Source of the DNA: Membranipora membranacea
Taxonomy: Eukaryota; Bryozoa; Gymnolaemata; Cheilostomatida; Membraniporidae
Assembly (NCBI GenBank): GCA_914767715.1
Contig: OU612071.1
Coordinates: forward strand, 12,879,493-12,943,492
Direction: 5' to 3'
DNA: 64,000 bases
The position numbers and the translations under genes were made by a program. Positions 47,601 to 58,663 of the stretch are shown piece by piece (the first letter of the stretch is position 1; every line of letters begins with the position of its first letter). Below the pieces are notes generated by a model that was not told the origin of the DNA, searched no databases, and saw only the letters and a program-made list of their open reading frames with translations.

Positions 47601-48239
47601 GGCATAAACAACATTTAACAGTAAATCGAATTCAACCAGAGGGTGGAAAAGACTATCTATCAAAATATGAGTCATTTATGTATTAAATACACAAAATCTT
47701 TTGAGCAGAAAGTCAAATACAGGAAGGCTTGTTTGGGATAGGTGGTAGGGGCTTGGCCAGAGAGTATAGTTTATGCACTCAGCCCAATCTGTATAGACTG
47801 ACCATGCCAAATAATGCCTTGATGACCATCCTCAACTTATAAACATATTCATAGGATTACCAGGCAGCAACCTCCGATTTACTGATGATTAACGAGATAT
47901 GAAATTGTCACCTTGCCTGTTGAGGCATTTTGAGCTTAAACATACACAGGACTGGTTGAGGGAGCAGTGTGGAATAGGGGGCAAATGGCAGAATAATCAA
48001 ATTTTTATCATGACCAAAAATAAAATCCATGGTGAAAGATGCTCATGTTGATCATAAATTATGACTTTTGTGTATAATTTGAATCTTTAATATATTGTGA
48101 TTCAGCAAGGTGTAGATGACTGTTTGGGAGGGGCTATTCAGGATTAGCCGACAGGTGTGGTTTTGTGGGTAAGGCCCTTTTTATACGGATGTTTTTGAAA
48201 ATTATAATATTTCCATCCTGGTTCATACTGGTTTATATG

Positions 48240-48270
48240 AGCAAGGAGTTAACTCCTTCATATGAGCCAG
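48240..48270. repeat. Short foldback, AAGGAGTTAACTCCTT
   Basis: GAGCAAGGAGTTAACTCCTT: the 16-bp palindrome AAGGAGTTAACTCCTT, flanked by CATATGAGC / TATGAGC direct copies. Confidence 0.7.
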
Positions 48271-48851
48271 CCATCAACTTTAACAAGCCCAGAGACAGCA
48301 AAAGCCTCGAAAACGAGGACCCAAAGACAAGAACGAAACACCAGCACACTCGAATAAAACAATCTATCTTGTGATACTTGCTATGAATACACCTTGTGTA
48401 ATTACTTATGTCAGTTAAAAGTGTCCAGACCCTAATAATAAGATGGTGAAAATAGATGATCCTTAATCAAGAGGGCGCGAAAATGCATGGAATTGTAAGG
48501 GGGTGACAACTCCAAGATGTAAACTATACTAAGAAATCTGCAGATAACGCAGTTAGTCACCACATAGTTATACTGAATGTTTATGACATATATGGTGTAA
48601 TTATCACCAACGAAGGCTATTAATCATGAGATGACTGGATAATTAAAGCTAAATGCATGAAATACCCTGTCAAAGTGTCTTTGATTATATAATGACAATT
48701 AGTCAACTGATCATACAAAGACATGAATGTAAATATGTGCTGATATCAGCTCTCTTGAAACCAAGCACACTTTAGACAATAATCTACTATAGACCTGATG
48801 CACTGGGACCTACCCTCCCACATAATCAACCATAGACTCTAGACAACAGAC

Positions 48852-48899
48852 AAAACCGAGACTGAAACAAAACCTAGACTGAAACAAAACCTAGACTGG
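48852..48899. repeat. Tandem repeat, 17 bp x about 2.8
   Basis: Unit AAAACCTAGACTGAAAC; first copy has CGAG for CTAG, last copy ends GGG. Confidence 0.9.
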
Positions 48900-49128
48900 G
48901 ACCAACACTATTTACGTGTCATATTGTCTGTAAACTCAGGACTGAGAACAATCAAAAATCAAAGGCTGAAAAACCATTTCCTCCATAAACATAAACACTG
49001 CATATTACATATGTTTATGATTTCCGTACCTAACTTCATTATCATAATAAGGATATCCAAGTTGTAAATCAATACACCTGAAATGGCGCTAAATATGACC
49101 ATTTGAAGGAGATGTATATCGGACCTAC

Positions 49129-50124
49129 CACTTTCGTTTTCTTCAACCGCGTCAAAATCCGAGTCGCTGTAGCTTCTGATCCTGAACTTAGCACCCCTCT
49201 CATGTATAGGGGACGTCAGCCGCCCTTCCGCATTCTCTTCAAAGAAAACATCACCTTCATCTGCCTCACAGATACTATTTTGCTGAGAGTATTGTTCAGC
49301 AAAGTAATCAGGCAGAGACGTAACGTCGACATCAGTATATATAGCTATAGGAGTTTTTGCTGTCGACGGCTTATTAGATTCAGATTTCCCTCTGGTAAAC
49401 AGCGTATATAAAGATAATGACAAGCTTTTCTTCCTGACTTCAGCGCTTTTACTTCCACTCGCTGCCGTTCGCTCAGGCGTATCAGCGGTAAGGTCAGCCG
49501 TACTAGCGCTTCTACTAGATTTCAGCAGCAGTGGTGGTAGCAATCCCCTGTTATGCCTCTTCGATAAGTTAATAGATGCGTTTGAGGAGCTCCTCAGCTT
49601 GCGCTGTATTGGTGTGCTTGGCTCAGTAATCGCCACAGACAAAGGACGAGAACTGTTTATATTATCCATTGAGGGACAGCGCTGCATATTTGGTCGATGG
49701 CGCGGAACGTCCGATGCTGACTTGCGTAGTTGTTCCCCGGGCATCCTCGCCCCTGTGTGTCTAGTATAATGAGTCCTGCTCTTAGTATTGCTTTCCTGAC
49801 CGCGACTCTCCTTTCGCTTCTTAAGTAAACAAACTGCATTACCTTTATGGCTATTCTCAGAGCCTTCTTCAATATCATATTTTCCAATATCATATTTCCC
49901 AGGGATGATCCGAGATAATCCGTTAGAATTAGCGCAGCCAACATCTGGATTTCCCTTGATAGGGTGACCAGGTTGCGTGGCAACTGCTGTATTACTTAAC
50001 AGCATGGCACTTTTCCCTTTTATTATGGGAAGTGTATTACTGCATTGAGTCGGAGGAGATGAGTCTCGATCGGATAACGCTTCATCGTCTGCTGCGTATC
50101 CAGCATCATGGCGTTTCTCAGCGC
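49129..50124 (-). CDS. Long insert exon, Ser/Arg-rich with an acidic end
   Basis: 996 bp, phase 1 in, phase 1 out (two bases, 331 codons, one base). Acceptor tttttcttgactttacag|GC; donor AAAGTG|GTAGGTC. Peptide: AEKRHDAGYAADDEALSDRD near the start, a small internal duplication GKYDIGKYDIEE, basic serine motifs LRKSASDVP, QRCPSMDNINSSR and VRKKSLSLSLYTLF, and an acidic C-terminal third (CEADEGDVFFEENAEG, SYSDSDFDAVEENES). Phase 1-1, so it can be skipped in frame. No folded domain recognised. It joins exon 51132-51626 on the 5' side and 38021-38184 on the 3' side. Confidence 0.88.
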
Positions 50125-51131
50125 CTGTAAAGTCAAGAAAAAAACACAATAAAGTTTGGATAAAACCAGTTTAATCGGATTGATGATTTCCATCTCATTT
50201 ACCCTAGAGTATTTGCAGGAGGAAAAGTTCTTCATCTCATATAGACTTGAAAAAGTTAAATTACACCTTGCTTATATTTTATGAATCACATAACCTCATA
50301 TAAACTCCCACTCTTAGCAAGTGATAGAAGGTACTGGCTGACAGTAGGTCGCCCTAAATCTTGCTAAACTAAACTATAGCTAATTTTTACTCTGCCTGGC
50401 TATACCCATTTTTAGATCTGAATTTTATAGTAGGGTTATGTAGATTTTTCTCATTTGTTTTGTAACTGAGAGTTGAGTACGCCCAAGGCTCAACTTCTAC
50501 AATTTTTTTTTCTCCATCCCACCGCAAACACTCACAAAAACAATAACCAGATGCTCGATGTTGGTTGATGCCGGACACTGTTTCAGCAAGAATTAATGGA
50601 GATAGTTTAAATTTCCCTGTTTTAAGAAGATAAATTGAAGATTGATGGCAATAAAGGCTGTCAAATGAGTATCTGAAAAATGAAATATCGCTACAAATTT
50701 TCTCAACGGTATGTGACTGTGCTTTAAACTCTATAACCCAAGCACACCTGTAGTTTGCACCTAGATTTGATAGACCATTGCCACCTGATAGAGTATTTGC
50801 GATCACACGCAACATCCAGATGTTTCAGCGGAACGAAAATATTACCTCCCCTCTCCTTCTGGTTCCTAAATAAGGGTTTATTTGAAATCTTAGTCTACTG
50901 ACCCACTCTGACAATGGGATATACGAATGCATGTATATCTCTGATCGATAGAGAGTGAACTAATTCACTCAGCATGAGTACCACCACAAGGAATTTGGTG
51001 TGAAGTCCAGAGTTTAATTTTATTGATAGGCCTAAGGGGTGGGTACATGTCAGGTACTCATACTTAATTAATTCTCACGACCAGAGATACCCATGATAAT
51101 AGTGTAGTCTCAATGTCAGTGCGCTACTGAC
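50125..51131 (-). other. Intron (1.0 kb) with a 142-codon minus-strand open frame
   Basis: A minus-strand frame 50387-50815 is open from ATG to TAA. It has no recognisable domain, and no acceptor or donor fits the host-gene phase. Probably chance, but it is the longest frame in the window without repeats or homology. Confidence 0.45.
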
Positions 51132-51626
51132 CTTGCTTAGTGTGCTGAAGGTGAAGAGCTGATGGGATGATCAGCTGTGCTGGAACTGAGGCTCGCCTGT
51201 TGTATTCGCGAACGGCAGCCTCGATTTCAGCGCACTCTCCTGCTGATTGATCAAAACTACGCCGTCTGTGCTCTCTCGGAAAGTCCATGTCTCTAACTCG
51301 CTTTGTGAATATGTTACGTCTGCTTCGAGATCCTGCAATAGGACTAGTCGTAACTCCAGCTAGACTGAGTTCCAGATTTGAGCTGTGGCGAGTGATAGTG
51401 GGCTGGTATTCATAATCCAACACTGCTTGAGAATTTAAGTCTGTGTTAATGTCGGTTCTTGACCTTGAGAGATGGGCATAGCCTGAGCTCTCGCTGATGC
51501 TTCCAAGAGTCTGGTAAGGGTTCTCAATGATCCACCCTTGAGCTATTGTATGTAAAGTGGATACTGGAGCTGAGGAATACTGCCGAGAGTCTTTCCCCTC
51601 ACTTTTGTGCTTACAATGTGATTTTC
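51132..51626 (-). CDS. Insert exon with RRRSFD and RRASVP motifs
   Basis: 495 bp, phase 1 in, phase 1 out. Acceptor ttttttcttctttag|GA; donor CAAG|GTCAGTAG. It has no ATG in frame until well inside, so it must be internal. The peptide starts KSHCKHKSEGKDSRQYSSAP, contains WIIENPYQTLGSISESSGYA, then REHRRRSFDQSAGECAEIEA and VREYNRRASVPAQLIIPS, ending LHLQHTKQ. RRASVP fits both a PKA site and the R-x-x-S-x-P form of 14-3-3 ligands. Phase-symmetric. Confidence 0.86.
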
Positions 51627-53747
51627 CTAAAGAAGAAAAAAGTCCATATAGTTGGTGAGCTGCAGCAGAAAAAAAATAGTTATCAACAAATCAAACTTAT
51701 CTAGTTAGCTTGCGTCATCAAATGATACTTTATCCATACTACTTCTCATGGAGAGGCCAAGTTGAAGCGCTCAAACTGTGCCGGGAAAGCTGGTAGCAGC
51801 ATTACGTTATAAACCACTTTAGGGAAAGTTATAATTTAATACTACTGCTAGCTATCCCTGCACAGTTTGAGCGATTAAACTAGGAGGACCCGGACCAACT
51901 CCCACATGATCCTCCCTCAACAAACTCCCCACATGGAATCAATAGAATACTACAACCTACTCTTACTCAGTGAATGTGAGCAGACCTTGTCAGTCAGCTG
52001 TCTCAACAGACTATGACAAAGAAATATTCTGAGCTAGGACCACTAAATATGCAAATCCGAATTGAGGTGCTCAATTTTCAATAATTAAATTTGGTACTTC
52101 CGAAACAATACTACACGACTATGAATGAAGATACAGAACTCCATGAGTAATAAGCATTAACGCCTCCTGATATTCCTCACAGCCTTGCATTATTTACATA
52201 AATCTGAATACCTACAGGACTGGATATATGTTTTAAAAATGTGTATTCTAAATTATATTAAAGAGAATAGATCTCTTGTGGTTTTTAAAAATGCAAAAAC
52301 AAACTTTCAAAGTCAAATTTTGACCAACCACGTCAATCAATCAATTAGTTATCCAATATGCCACTATTGTGACAAATGAGAGCTCTCAATTTATACAGCT
52401 GAAGAAAAATTAGGCAAACACTTTGCAAGATTGATGACAAGCTCTCTGCCAAATTCAAAGCTATTAAGGATTAAAGAGAATACTATGCTTCTGAGGCAAC
52501 TACCGATAAACGCAAACATAAACATTAGCTTGAGTTTAGTCCGGCCAGATTTGGGGTGGCTTAATATTAGCGAGCACCACCTGTTGAGCTAAGTTAGAGG
52601 TAGAGGTAAATGTGGGCTTATAGTTTCACTATTTCAATCCTGTGGGAAATGGTGAATACTTCCTCCTGGAAGTGCTTTACTCCTCCAAGGTCTTATAGTC
52701 TGATAATCATAGTCTAGTGAGTTGTCTCTTTTTTGATGAATCTCAGTTGACAAGAGCAAACCAAGAGAACTGCATCCGAAAATTCAAGGAATTTCAATTC
52801 TTAATTAGCTAATTATTATTCAAACTTCAGGCCCCAGAGATACTAAGAGGAATGGCAACTTGATATGATAGGATATGAAAGCAATAAATTATCATTGCTG
52901 TCATTTCAATCATTTGTAGCAAGTTGTCTCCTCCCTGATTTAGAAGAGATAACTCCCAAGTTCAGTCAAAAACATCAATTTTCTCTCAAGTTACATTTTT
53001 ATGATAAGCCAGATGCTGCTGTCATAAACAACTATCAAGCTTGCTTTTATTTCATATCGCTCTACACCCCATTTAGTTGCATGTAGACATAAAATTTGTA
53101 CTAGCAGTCAAAAAGTATGGCTACCTGCAAGAATATTGTATTGGCAGGCAAATAGTGTCAACCATAAACATACAAGGGTATTTATAATAAAAACACATAG
53201 TATTTAAATGTTTATTTATAGCATACATTAATCTCGCCTTTTTCAAATGTACCATCAGCAGTATATTATTCACGGGATTAGGTTCGCCATTTTGCAGAGG
53301 CTTGCTATAGTGAAATTTGTGGCCAGCCAACTATATAGAAACCCTCCGACCTTAGCTGGGGAAGGCCGGCGCATGCTAACATTAAGTCACCTCAAAACTA
53401 GCTAAATAACACCCAAGCTAAAATTAACTGCTGTGTGTGTGTGAGGTATATGTCTATGACCCCAACTTATCTAACTACTGCTTCTCGGCCTATTGGCCTA
53501 AGTGTCATTTCCAATGGCTGATTAGTGCCAGTTTCAGTTTTGGCAGCTTGCTGCACACCCAGTCCAGTCCAGTCCAGTCCAGTGTTTTATGGCCTCACAT
53601 TTAGAATGCATATTATTTTTCCAATATCTGCATCAGTATGAGGATTTAGGGCACCTCGGTCCCTCTTTAGGGGCAGCCCAATCTTCTCTTTCTTACTAAA
53701 CAGCAATCTTACTACTATATAGAAAGCAGAGTTCAAGCACTACTCAC
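51627..53747 (-). other. Intron (2.1 kb)
   Basis: Contains diverged GCTAG repeats (52540-52580 and 53371-53405) and a CAGTC short tandem repeat (53560-53583). No exon recognised. Confidence 0.5.
53560..53583. repeat. (CAGTC)n short tandem repeat
   Basis: About five units of CAGTC. Confidence 0.9.
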
Positions 53748-53879
53748 CTGGTAGACTAATAGATCTGTGATATTCATCGCTGGCTCTGGTAGCCTTTGTT
53801 CCATGGCTACTAGCTTTAGTACAGCTGAGACTTGGTAAGGTAAGCTCTACGTATGGAGGCTGTCTACTATTCCTTTTGT
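53748..53879 (-). CDS. Insert exon with an exact RSISLP motif
   Basis: 132 bp, phase 1 in, phase 1 out. Acceptor gctgtattttactcag|AC; donor CTACCAG|GTGAGTAG. Peptide: (D)KRNSRQPPYVELTLPSLSCT, then KASSHGTKATRASDEYHRSI, then SLP. The end RSISLP is the mode-1 14-3-3 consensus R-S-x-S-x-P. Phase-symmetric cassette, skippable in frame. Confidence 0.85.
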
Positions 53880-55043
53880 CTGAGTAAAATACAGCAATTA
53901 ACTGTTCAGTTAATGAGAAGCAGATGAGTTGCAATGGTTGAAACAGATGATAAATCGTGGACAAAAACACACTTATGCAGTTGAAGAAGATTTCGAGGTG
54001 CTAAGCTATCAAAGACAGTTCCAATAACATATCCCACAACTGCTTGAGAGTTTTGAATAGGTTGGCAATCATATTCAGGAAGGCAATATATTATTTCAAA
54101 TGGTGAAATAATGACTTGCCTACAGTTAGAGAGTGAACTCAGCAAAAATAGGCGGAAGTTAAAGGGGGTTAGAAGGGATCAGTTAAAAATTAGCATGGTC
54201 GGTTTCAGATTAGAAACATAGACAGAATCACTCAGAACCGAGTTAATAGGCTTTACTATTTTAGGTCTTTGAAATAAAATACTAAGAGATACTTAAAAAT
54301 TGTTACAACATAATTTTAAAAAACTCGAGACTGTAAGCGCTCCATCGAATGGATTTTTTGCCCCAATCAGTGTGTGTGTGTGCAGGAAAGGGCATAAGTA
54401 ACAGAATGTCGGCCCAAGACTGCCGCAGCACTCAAACTGTACAATTGAACACAAACTTTGATGATATCCTTCCCCTCCTGTAGCCAAGGTTTCGGCTCTG
54501 GCATGGTTTGCTGTTGGGTGAGAAGGAGAGAAAATGCAAGGTCACTGAAACCACATATTGACATGACTAAAGTGAAACTTAATGATTTTAACATTTCCTA
54601 TATCATATTATAGGTACTTTCAGGAAAGTACAATCCGACCTGGTATTCACTATGTTTCCATGTGTCGATTTTGTAAGGATTTCGGGAGTAATCGCCCCAT
54701 GGAAACGGCATTAAAATCAAATTCCGATTGTGACGAATGACTTTTTGGACTCGAATGTTCATACCGTGTTTATTCAACCTAGTTGTTAATTGGCGGCGTG
54801 GTTTGCACACAATGCCATCAAAGGGACAACACGTGGGAGGCCCGGGGTTCAAGTCCTGGCCGCGGCAGATTCTTTTCATGTTTTTCCCATCATGGGAACG
54901 GTTAGAATCCACTGGATTCTAACCATTCGAAATTGGAGTGAACCACAAAATCGAAGCATGGAACCATAGTGAATATTGTCTCTCTCTCTCCCACCAGCCA
55001 ATCAGAGTCGACACACTATTAGCTACTCTTTCCCCGAGCTCAC
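53880..55043 (-). other. Intron (1.2 kb) with a tRNA-derived SINE
   Basis: Contains the SINE at 54780-54870 and a foldback GTTAGAATCCACTGGATTCTAAC at 54900-54922. The 104-codon minus frame 54598-54912 is the antisense of the SINE, not a gene. Confidence 0.6.
54780..54870 (+). mobile_element. tRNA-derived SINE
   Basis: A-box-like TTGGCGGCGTGGTTTGCAC and a clear B box GGGGTTCAAGTCCTGGCC about 50 bases downstream, as in a tRNA, followed by a T-rich tail. The stems do not form a tRNA. Confidence 0.7.
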
Positions 55044-55307
55044 CTGATAAACCGATAGATGTATTCCTCTGAGATGGAGCTCGATCTACAGTCTGCTTAT
55101 CATATCCACGCTGGTCATTCTTCTTATGATGTCTCTTAGCTGTAGTGGCTGAAGAATAAACTGGAGGTATAATTTCCAGTTCTAAGCTAGGCAGGACTAT
55201 ACTTGGGCAGGACTTTCTCCTCAGATAGAGCTGTTTTGCAGTTGAAGCTGACGACATCTTGTCTTGTGGTTTATCACTTCTCCACTTTATATACGGCATT
55301 GTGATAA
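55044..55307 (-). CDS. Insert exon, possible start at 55299 (MPYIKW...)
   Basis: 264 bp, phase 1 in, phase 1 out as an internal exon. Acceptor tatattttattgcag|TT; donor TTATCAG|GTGAGCTC. Peptide: ITMPYIKWRSDKPQDKMSSA, then STAKQLYLRRKSCPSIVLPS, then LELEIIPPVYSSATTAKRHH, ending SQRNTSIGLS. LRRKSCPS is a basophilic kinase site. The ATG lies eight bases inside the exon, after CACA. It could therefore equally be the start codon of a transcript with a spliced non-coding exon, for example one ending at 56596. Both uses are compatible. Confidence 0.85.
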
Positions 55308-55440
55308 CTGCAATAAAATATACAAAACTCTAGATGAACACAATATGCCTTAATTAATAATCTTGTACTCACGGAGATAAAACTGGTTATTTGAGATGTG
55401 AGATGAAGCCAGTGCATAAGATCCAGGTATAACACATATC

Positions 55441-55516
55441 AGCTTGTCTTGACAAGCTTTGTTGGTGGGGGAGGGACTCCCCTCCCCAACATAACAAAGC
55501 TCGTCAAGACAGGCTA
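55441..55516. mobile_element. Foldback element with about 36-bp arms
   Basis: Left arm AGCTTGTCTTGACAAGCTTT then GTTGGTGGGGGAGGG; the right arm, read inverted, is AGCCTGTCTTGACGAGCTTT then GTTATGTTGGGGAGGGG. Almost no loop. Confidence 0.7.
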
Positions 55517-55552
55517 ATCACAGTGTAGGGATATATCCTTACTCAGTGATTG
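55515..55552. repeat. Imperfect palindrome related to 35300-35333
   Basis: AATCACAGTGTAGGGATA and TATCCTTACTCAGTGATT, the same sequence as the perfect palindrome at 35300 with three changes. It directly abuts the foldback on its left. Confidence 0.8.
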
Positions 55553-56545
55553 CATCTAACAGTCAAATATTAAGGTTGTTTTCTGTAGTTGCACCAGATC
55601 CCAGCTCAACTAAATCTGGACAGCTTTACCGTTACATCCAATTTAAAGATCCCTCACTCGCACAACAGACGAACGCCAATTAAGGAATGTCTTCACATGG
55701 CATTTTGAACAGTTTCTTCATTTAAATCCCTTACATCACATCATGCCGATAACTAGACATCAGACATGGCCTGATGTCTTGATGATGGTTATAGTCTGGT
55801 AAGGACAAAAAAAACTGTAGCCGAAGAGCTAATCTTCTAAAACAATTGTCCTGTCAGGTCGTTGAGTGCACAATCTTCTAATGACAGCCTGAGTTTATTT
55901 TAACGATGATAATGCAAAGCAAGCGAATAAGAAACTATGAGGCATTTTTACGTCACAAAAAAAAGGTAGCAATAATGGCTTTAGCTATTTCCTTTGATGA
56001 TTTTGATGGAGTGTTCAATTGTATGACCTTGGGAGAGGTTATTTGTAGTGTCAAAATAACAGATTATGATGTTTGCAAATTATGTTTGCAATCACAAACG
56101 CAGGTAGGGCTAGGCTTCTTGGCATAGGCCTAACCCTTAAAAGTCTTATAATGAAATGAATGCATTTTTGCTCTGGAAGCCAATATTTTTCAGTTGCAAA
56201 CGAGCCATGTTTTGCAACTTAAAACTCAAACATATTTGAATAATTTTTGGACACAAAGCTTGTCACATGTCACATGCCCTCAGTGGCACGGGACTCGATT
56301 GAATTGCCTCTTCCGCCTTTCTCAGCACCACCTGTGCATCATACCAAACTATTCGAAGCGGAAATTTAGTTTTGAGTACAACTTCCATATCAATAAAATA
56401 AAGTGGAACAAGTATTGGAAATATTGGAGCGTATTTTCTACTTGAAGTACGTCCCATATATTGTCTGCTCTTTTTCTGTGAATGAATGAGGGAGAAACCT
56501 AACTTTTTAGGTTAGAGTAAAATGTTGAGCAGAAGCAACTTATGC

Positions 56546-56583
56546 TCAATCTTCCCTAAACAGCTTGTTTAGGGAAGATTTTT
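56546..56583. repeat. Hairpin with 15-bp arms
   Basis: CAATCTTCCCTAAACAGCTT and GTTTAGGGAAGATTTT: arms AATCTTCCCTAAAC / GTTTAGGGAAGATT with a 6-base loop. It lies just inside the intron after the donor at 56595. Confidence 0.85.
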
Positions 56584-56595
56584 TTAAACACTCAC

Positions 56596-56760
56596 CTGTA
56601 TGTGTTTGAAGGGTCAGTTATATCCAGCAATCAGTCAGTTATCCTACAGCCTGAAGAATAGTGTTATGCTCCACGGCGAAACGGTCGACCTACGTCTCCT
56701 GCGATATATCACTGCAGTATTAACCACTAGGAATGGTTGTATCCCCACTACCAGGTAACA
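56596..56760 (-). other. Possible non-coding first exon (5'UTR); right boundary unknown
   Basis: A strong donor ACATACAG|GTGAGTG lies at 56595, preceded by sequence with stops in all frames (TAACTGACTGATTGC). It could supply a 5'UTR to the exon at 55044-55307, whose ATG is eight bases after its acceptor. The right limit is a guess. The segment overlaps a tRNA-like stretch. Confidence 0.3.
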
Positions 56761-56765
56761 GCGCA
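56655..56765 (-). mobile_element. tRNA-like segment, probably a SINE or tRNA pseudogene
   Basis: Minus strand: TTCCTAGTGGTTAATACTGC resembles a D arm/A box, and GTAGGTCGACCGTTTC about 30 bases later resembles a T arm/B box. The acceptor stem does not close. Confidence 0.35.
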
Positions 56766-58663
56766 CATAGCTTATTCCGGTGAGCGTGTTTGTAGTTTAG
56801 CACTCAGTGCCCTGCTGAAGTGACCGTTAAATACGAATCTTCGTCGACCACGAGAATTCCAGGAGCTCAAGTGACAAGGACAGTTCAGAGAGTTCAGCGT
56901 AGTAATCTGATATGATACTTAAATAATCCACAATAGAATTAATTGACCATCAATGGGAGTCAATGAGCGGCACACATTGTCACTTTTTCAGGCTGTCCTC
57001 TCAGTGCTGATGATCCGTTAGACGTCTGGTGAAGCATTTCATTCCTGTCAGGGTTTGTCACCTTGTCGCAATGTCTGAAATTTCTCTGTGTGAGAATTTG
57101 AGGAAACTAAAACCCGCAACCAGATCCTGGTTTACATCAAAGTGTAGTTTACCACAAAATGCATCTAAGCTGATAATATGTCACATTTGAAAAAAAGTTT
57201 TCATGACACAACGCTTAGCATGAGCATCCAAGCTGTAACGCTAGATATTATTCTTAGCATGAGGCGCTGCCTGAGCACCCCCTACTCTGAAGAATAGTCT
57301 TAAGACTTCAGGCTTTTAGTCACCAACGGTAGCAGCAAGCGATGCGTCTCTTCCAAACTAATGCTATCTTTGTAATCCCCAGATAAAGAGTGATTACACC
57401 GAAACGTCTGGAACTCCTTGATTACAGCAAGGTGGAAAACTCGATTTACCGTCACAACGTCACCACCACATAAATCGGAGGAATCGGAAATAAGCTATTC
57501 GTAGATTTAATTCAAGCAAAACTACAACTTAACAGGAGTCAATTACACAGTCTTCAAATTAATTCAGTTCTAATAAGCCATGACCTGGAAAGAAATTTAC
57601 CAATTTCAAATCACAATTGAATTAATGCATATTCGAAGGCCAAATGAAGAAGATCAAAATCTCAGTAAATTAAATTGATAGCGGAGCTAAATGTCTCAGA
57701 CGCGCCCTTCCACTTCAAAATCTGACGTAAAGAAGCTTCGATTGGTCATAACGCCGCACAAACTAGTACCCCGTCTGACTGCCGCCCAAACACAAAAAGA
57801 CAACAGTGTTCCTGAGCGAAGACAATCACTTTTAACTTATAACTAAAACCCTGAAAGAATTAAAATGCTAATCCAGAAAATTTTGAAGTATCCATTATTA
57901 CAAATCTTATAAAAGCCAACCATCTCAACACTGACACTCTCAAAAATCACTCCAATCAGACATCTATTAATTCAAGTTTGATAAATTACCAGATAATACT
58001 GAAGGGGAACAATGCAATACCTTTTTTTAGGATTATGCAACAAGACGAGTTCATATCCCACCTGAAGCATAATATGGAACACACCCAACCTCAGCAGAGC
58101 TCAAGGGGAAACCCGCCAACCTTCAGCACAATACTAGGGGAAACCTTTAGAAACTTATATCATGTCTGAGACATAACACATATAAAAAGATTAACACTAT
58201 TTGGTTAAAATTTCAACACAAGGCAACCCATAGGCTACAGCAAAATCAAGGCTTGTACTAAAATAGATTGAGATTAAAAGCTTAAGACTTGAAGTGAACA
58301 AAACGCTTAAAAATAAATGACAAATATTATAAATATTATAAATGACAAGGTATATTTTTGGTGTCAACATGATGTTATACCAGAGATAATCTATCTTAGT
58401 CTATCTATAGTCTCTGGTTATACTGCGCAAGATTATAAGATGACTAAATAAGCCAGGGGCTTTATTAACGAGGAGGCGTGTCAGGGTAAGAAAACTTGAA
58501 GAAGAAGAAGGCAGAGGAAAAAGGCAAATACTGCAGTGGTTAAGGGAAGGTAAAGAGCATGATAGAATGATTGATGGCATGGCTATATTTAGTGAGGAAA
58601 GACAGATTAGAATGACCTGAGCTGTTGTGGGCGTTTTGCTGAGATAAATCATAGTAAGGTGAA

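Larger units (their letters stand above)
44681..49128 (-). other. Intron (4.4 kb); probable promoter region for the alternative first exon
   Basis: The 5'UTR and promoter of the MSMISAP exon should lie just right of 44680; TA-rich TATATA stretches occur near 44899-44915 but no core promoter can be fixed. A foldback (48240-48270) and a 17-bp tandem repeat (48852-48899) are present. No gene seen. Confidence 0.45.

Noticed and set aside
49103-49411. 102-codon plus-strand open frame
   Set aside because: Antisense shadow of the coding exon 49129-50124; likewise 19916-20098 is a shadow of exon 19720-21211.
49657-49983. 108-codon minus-strand frame
   Set aside because: A different frame inside exon 49129-50124. 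The serine-rich frame is the one that keeps phase with its neighbours.
54598-54912. 104-codon minus-strand frame with GQDLNPGPP-like text
   Set aside because: This text is the usual antisense translation of a tRNA B box; the frame is the reverse of the SINE at 54780-54870.
56655-56765. Functional tRNA gene on the minus strand
   Set aside because: D-arm and T-arm-like segments are present, but the acceptor stem and T stem do not pair. Kept only as a tRNA-like element.
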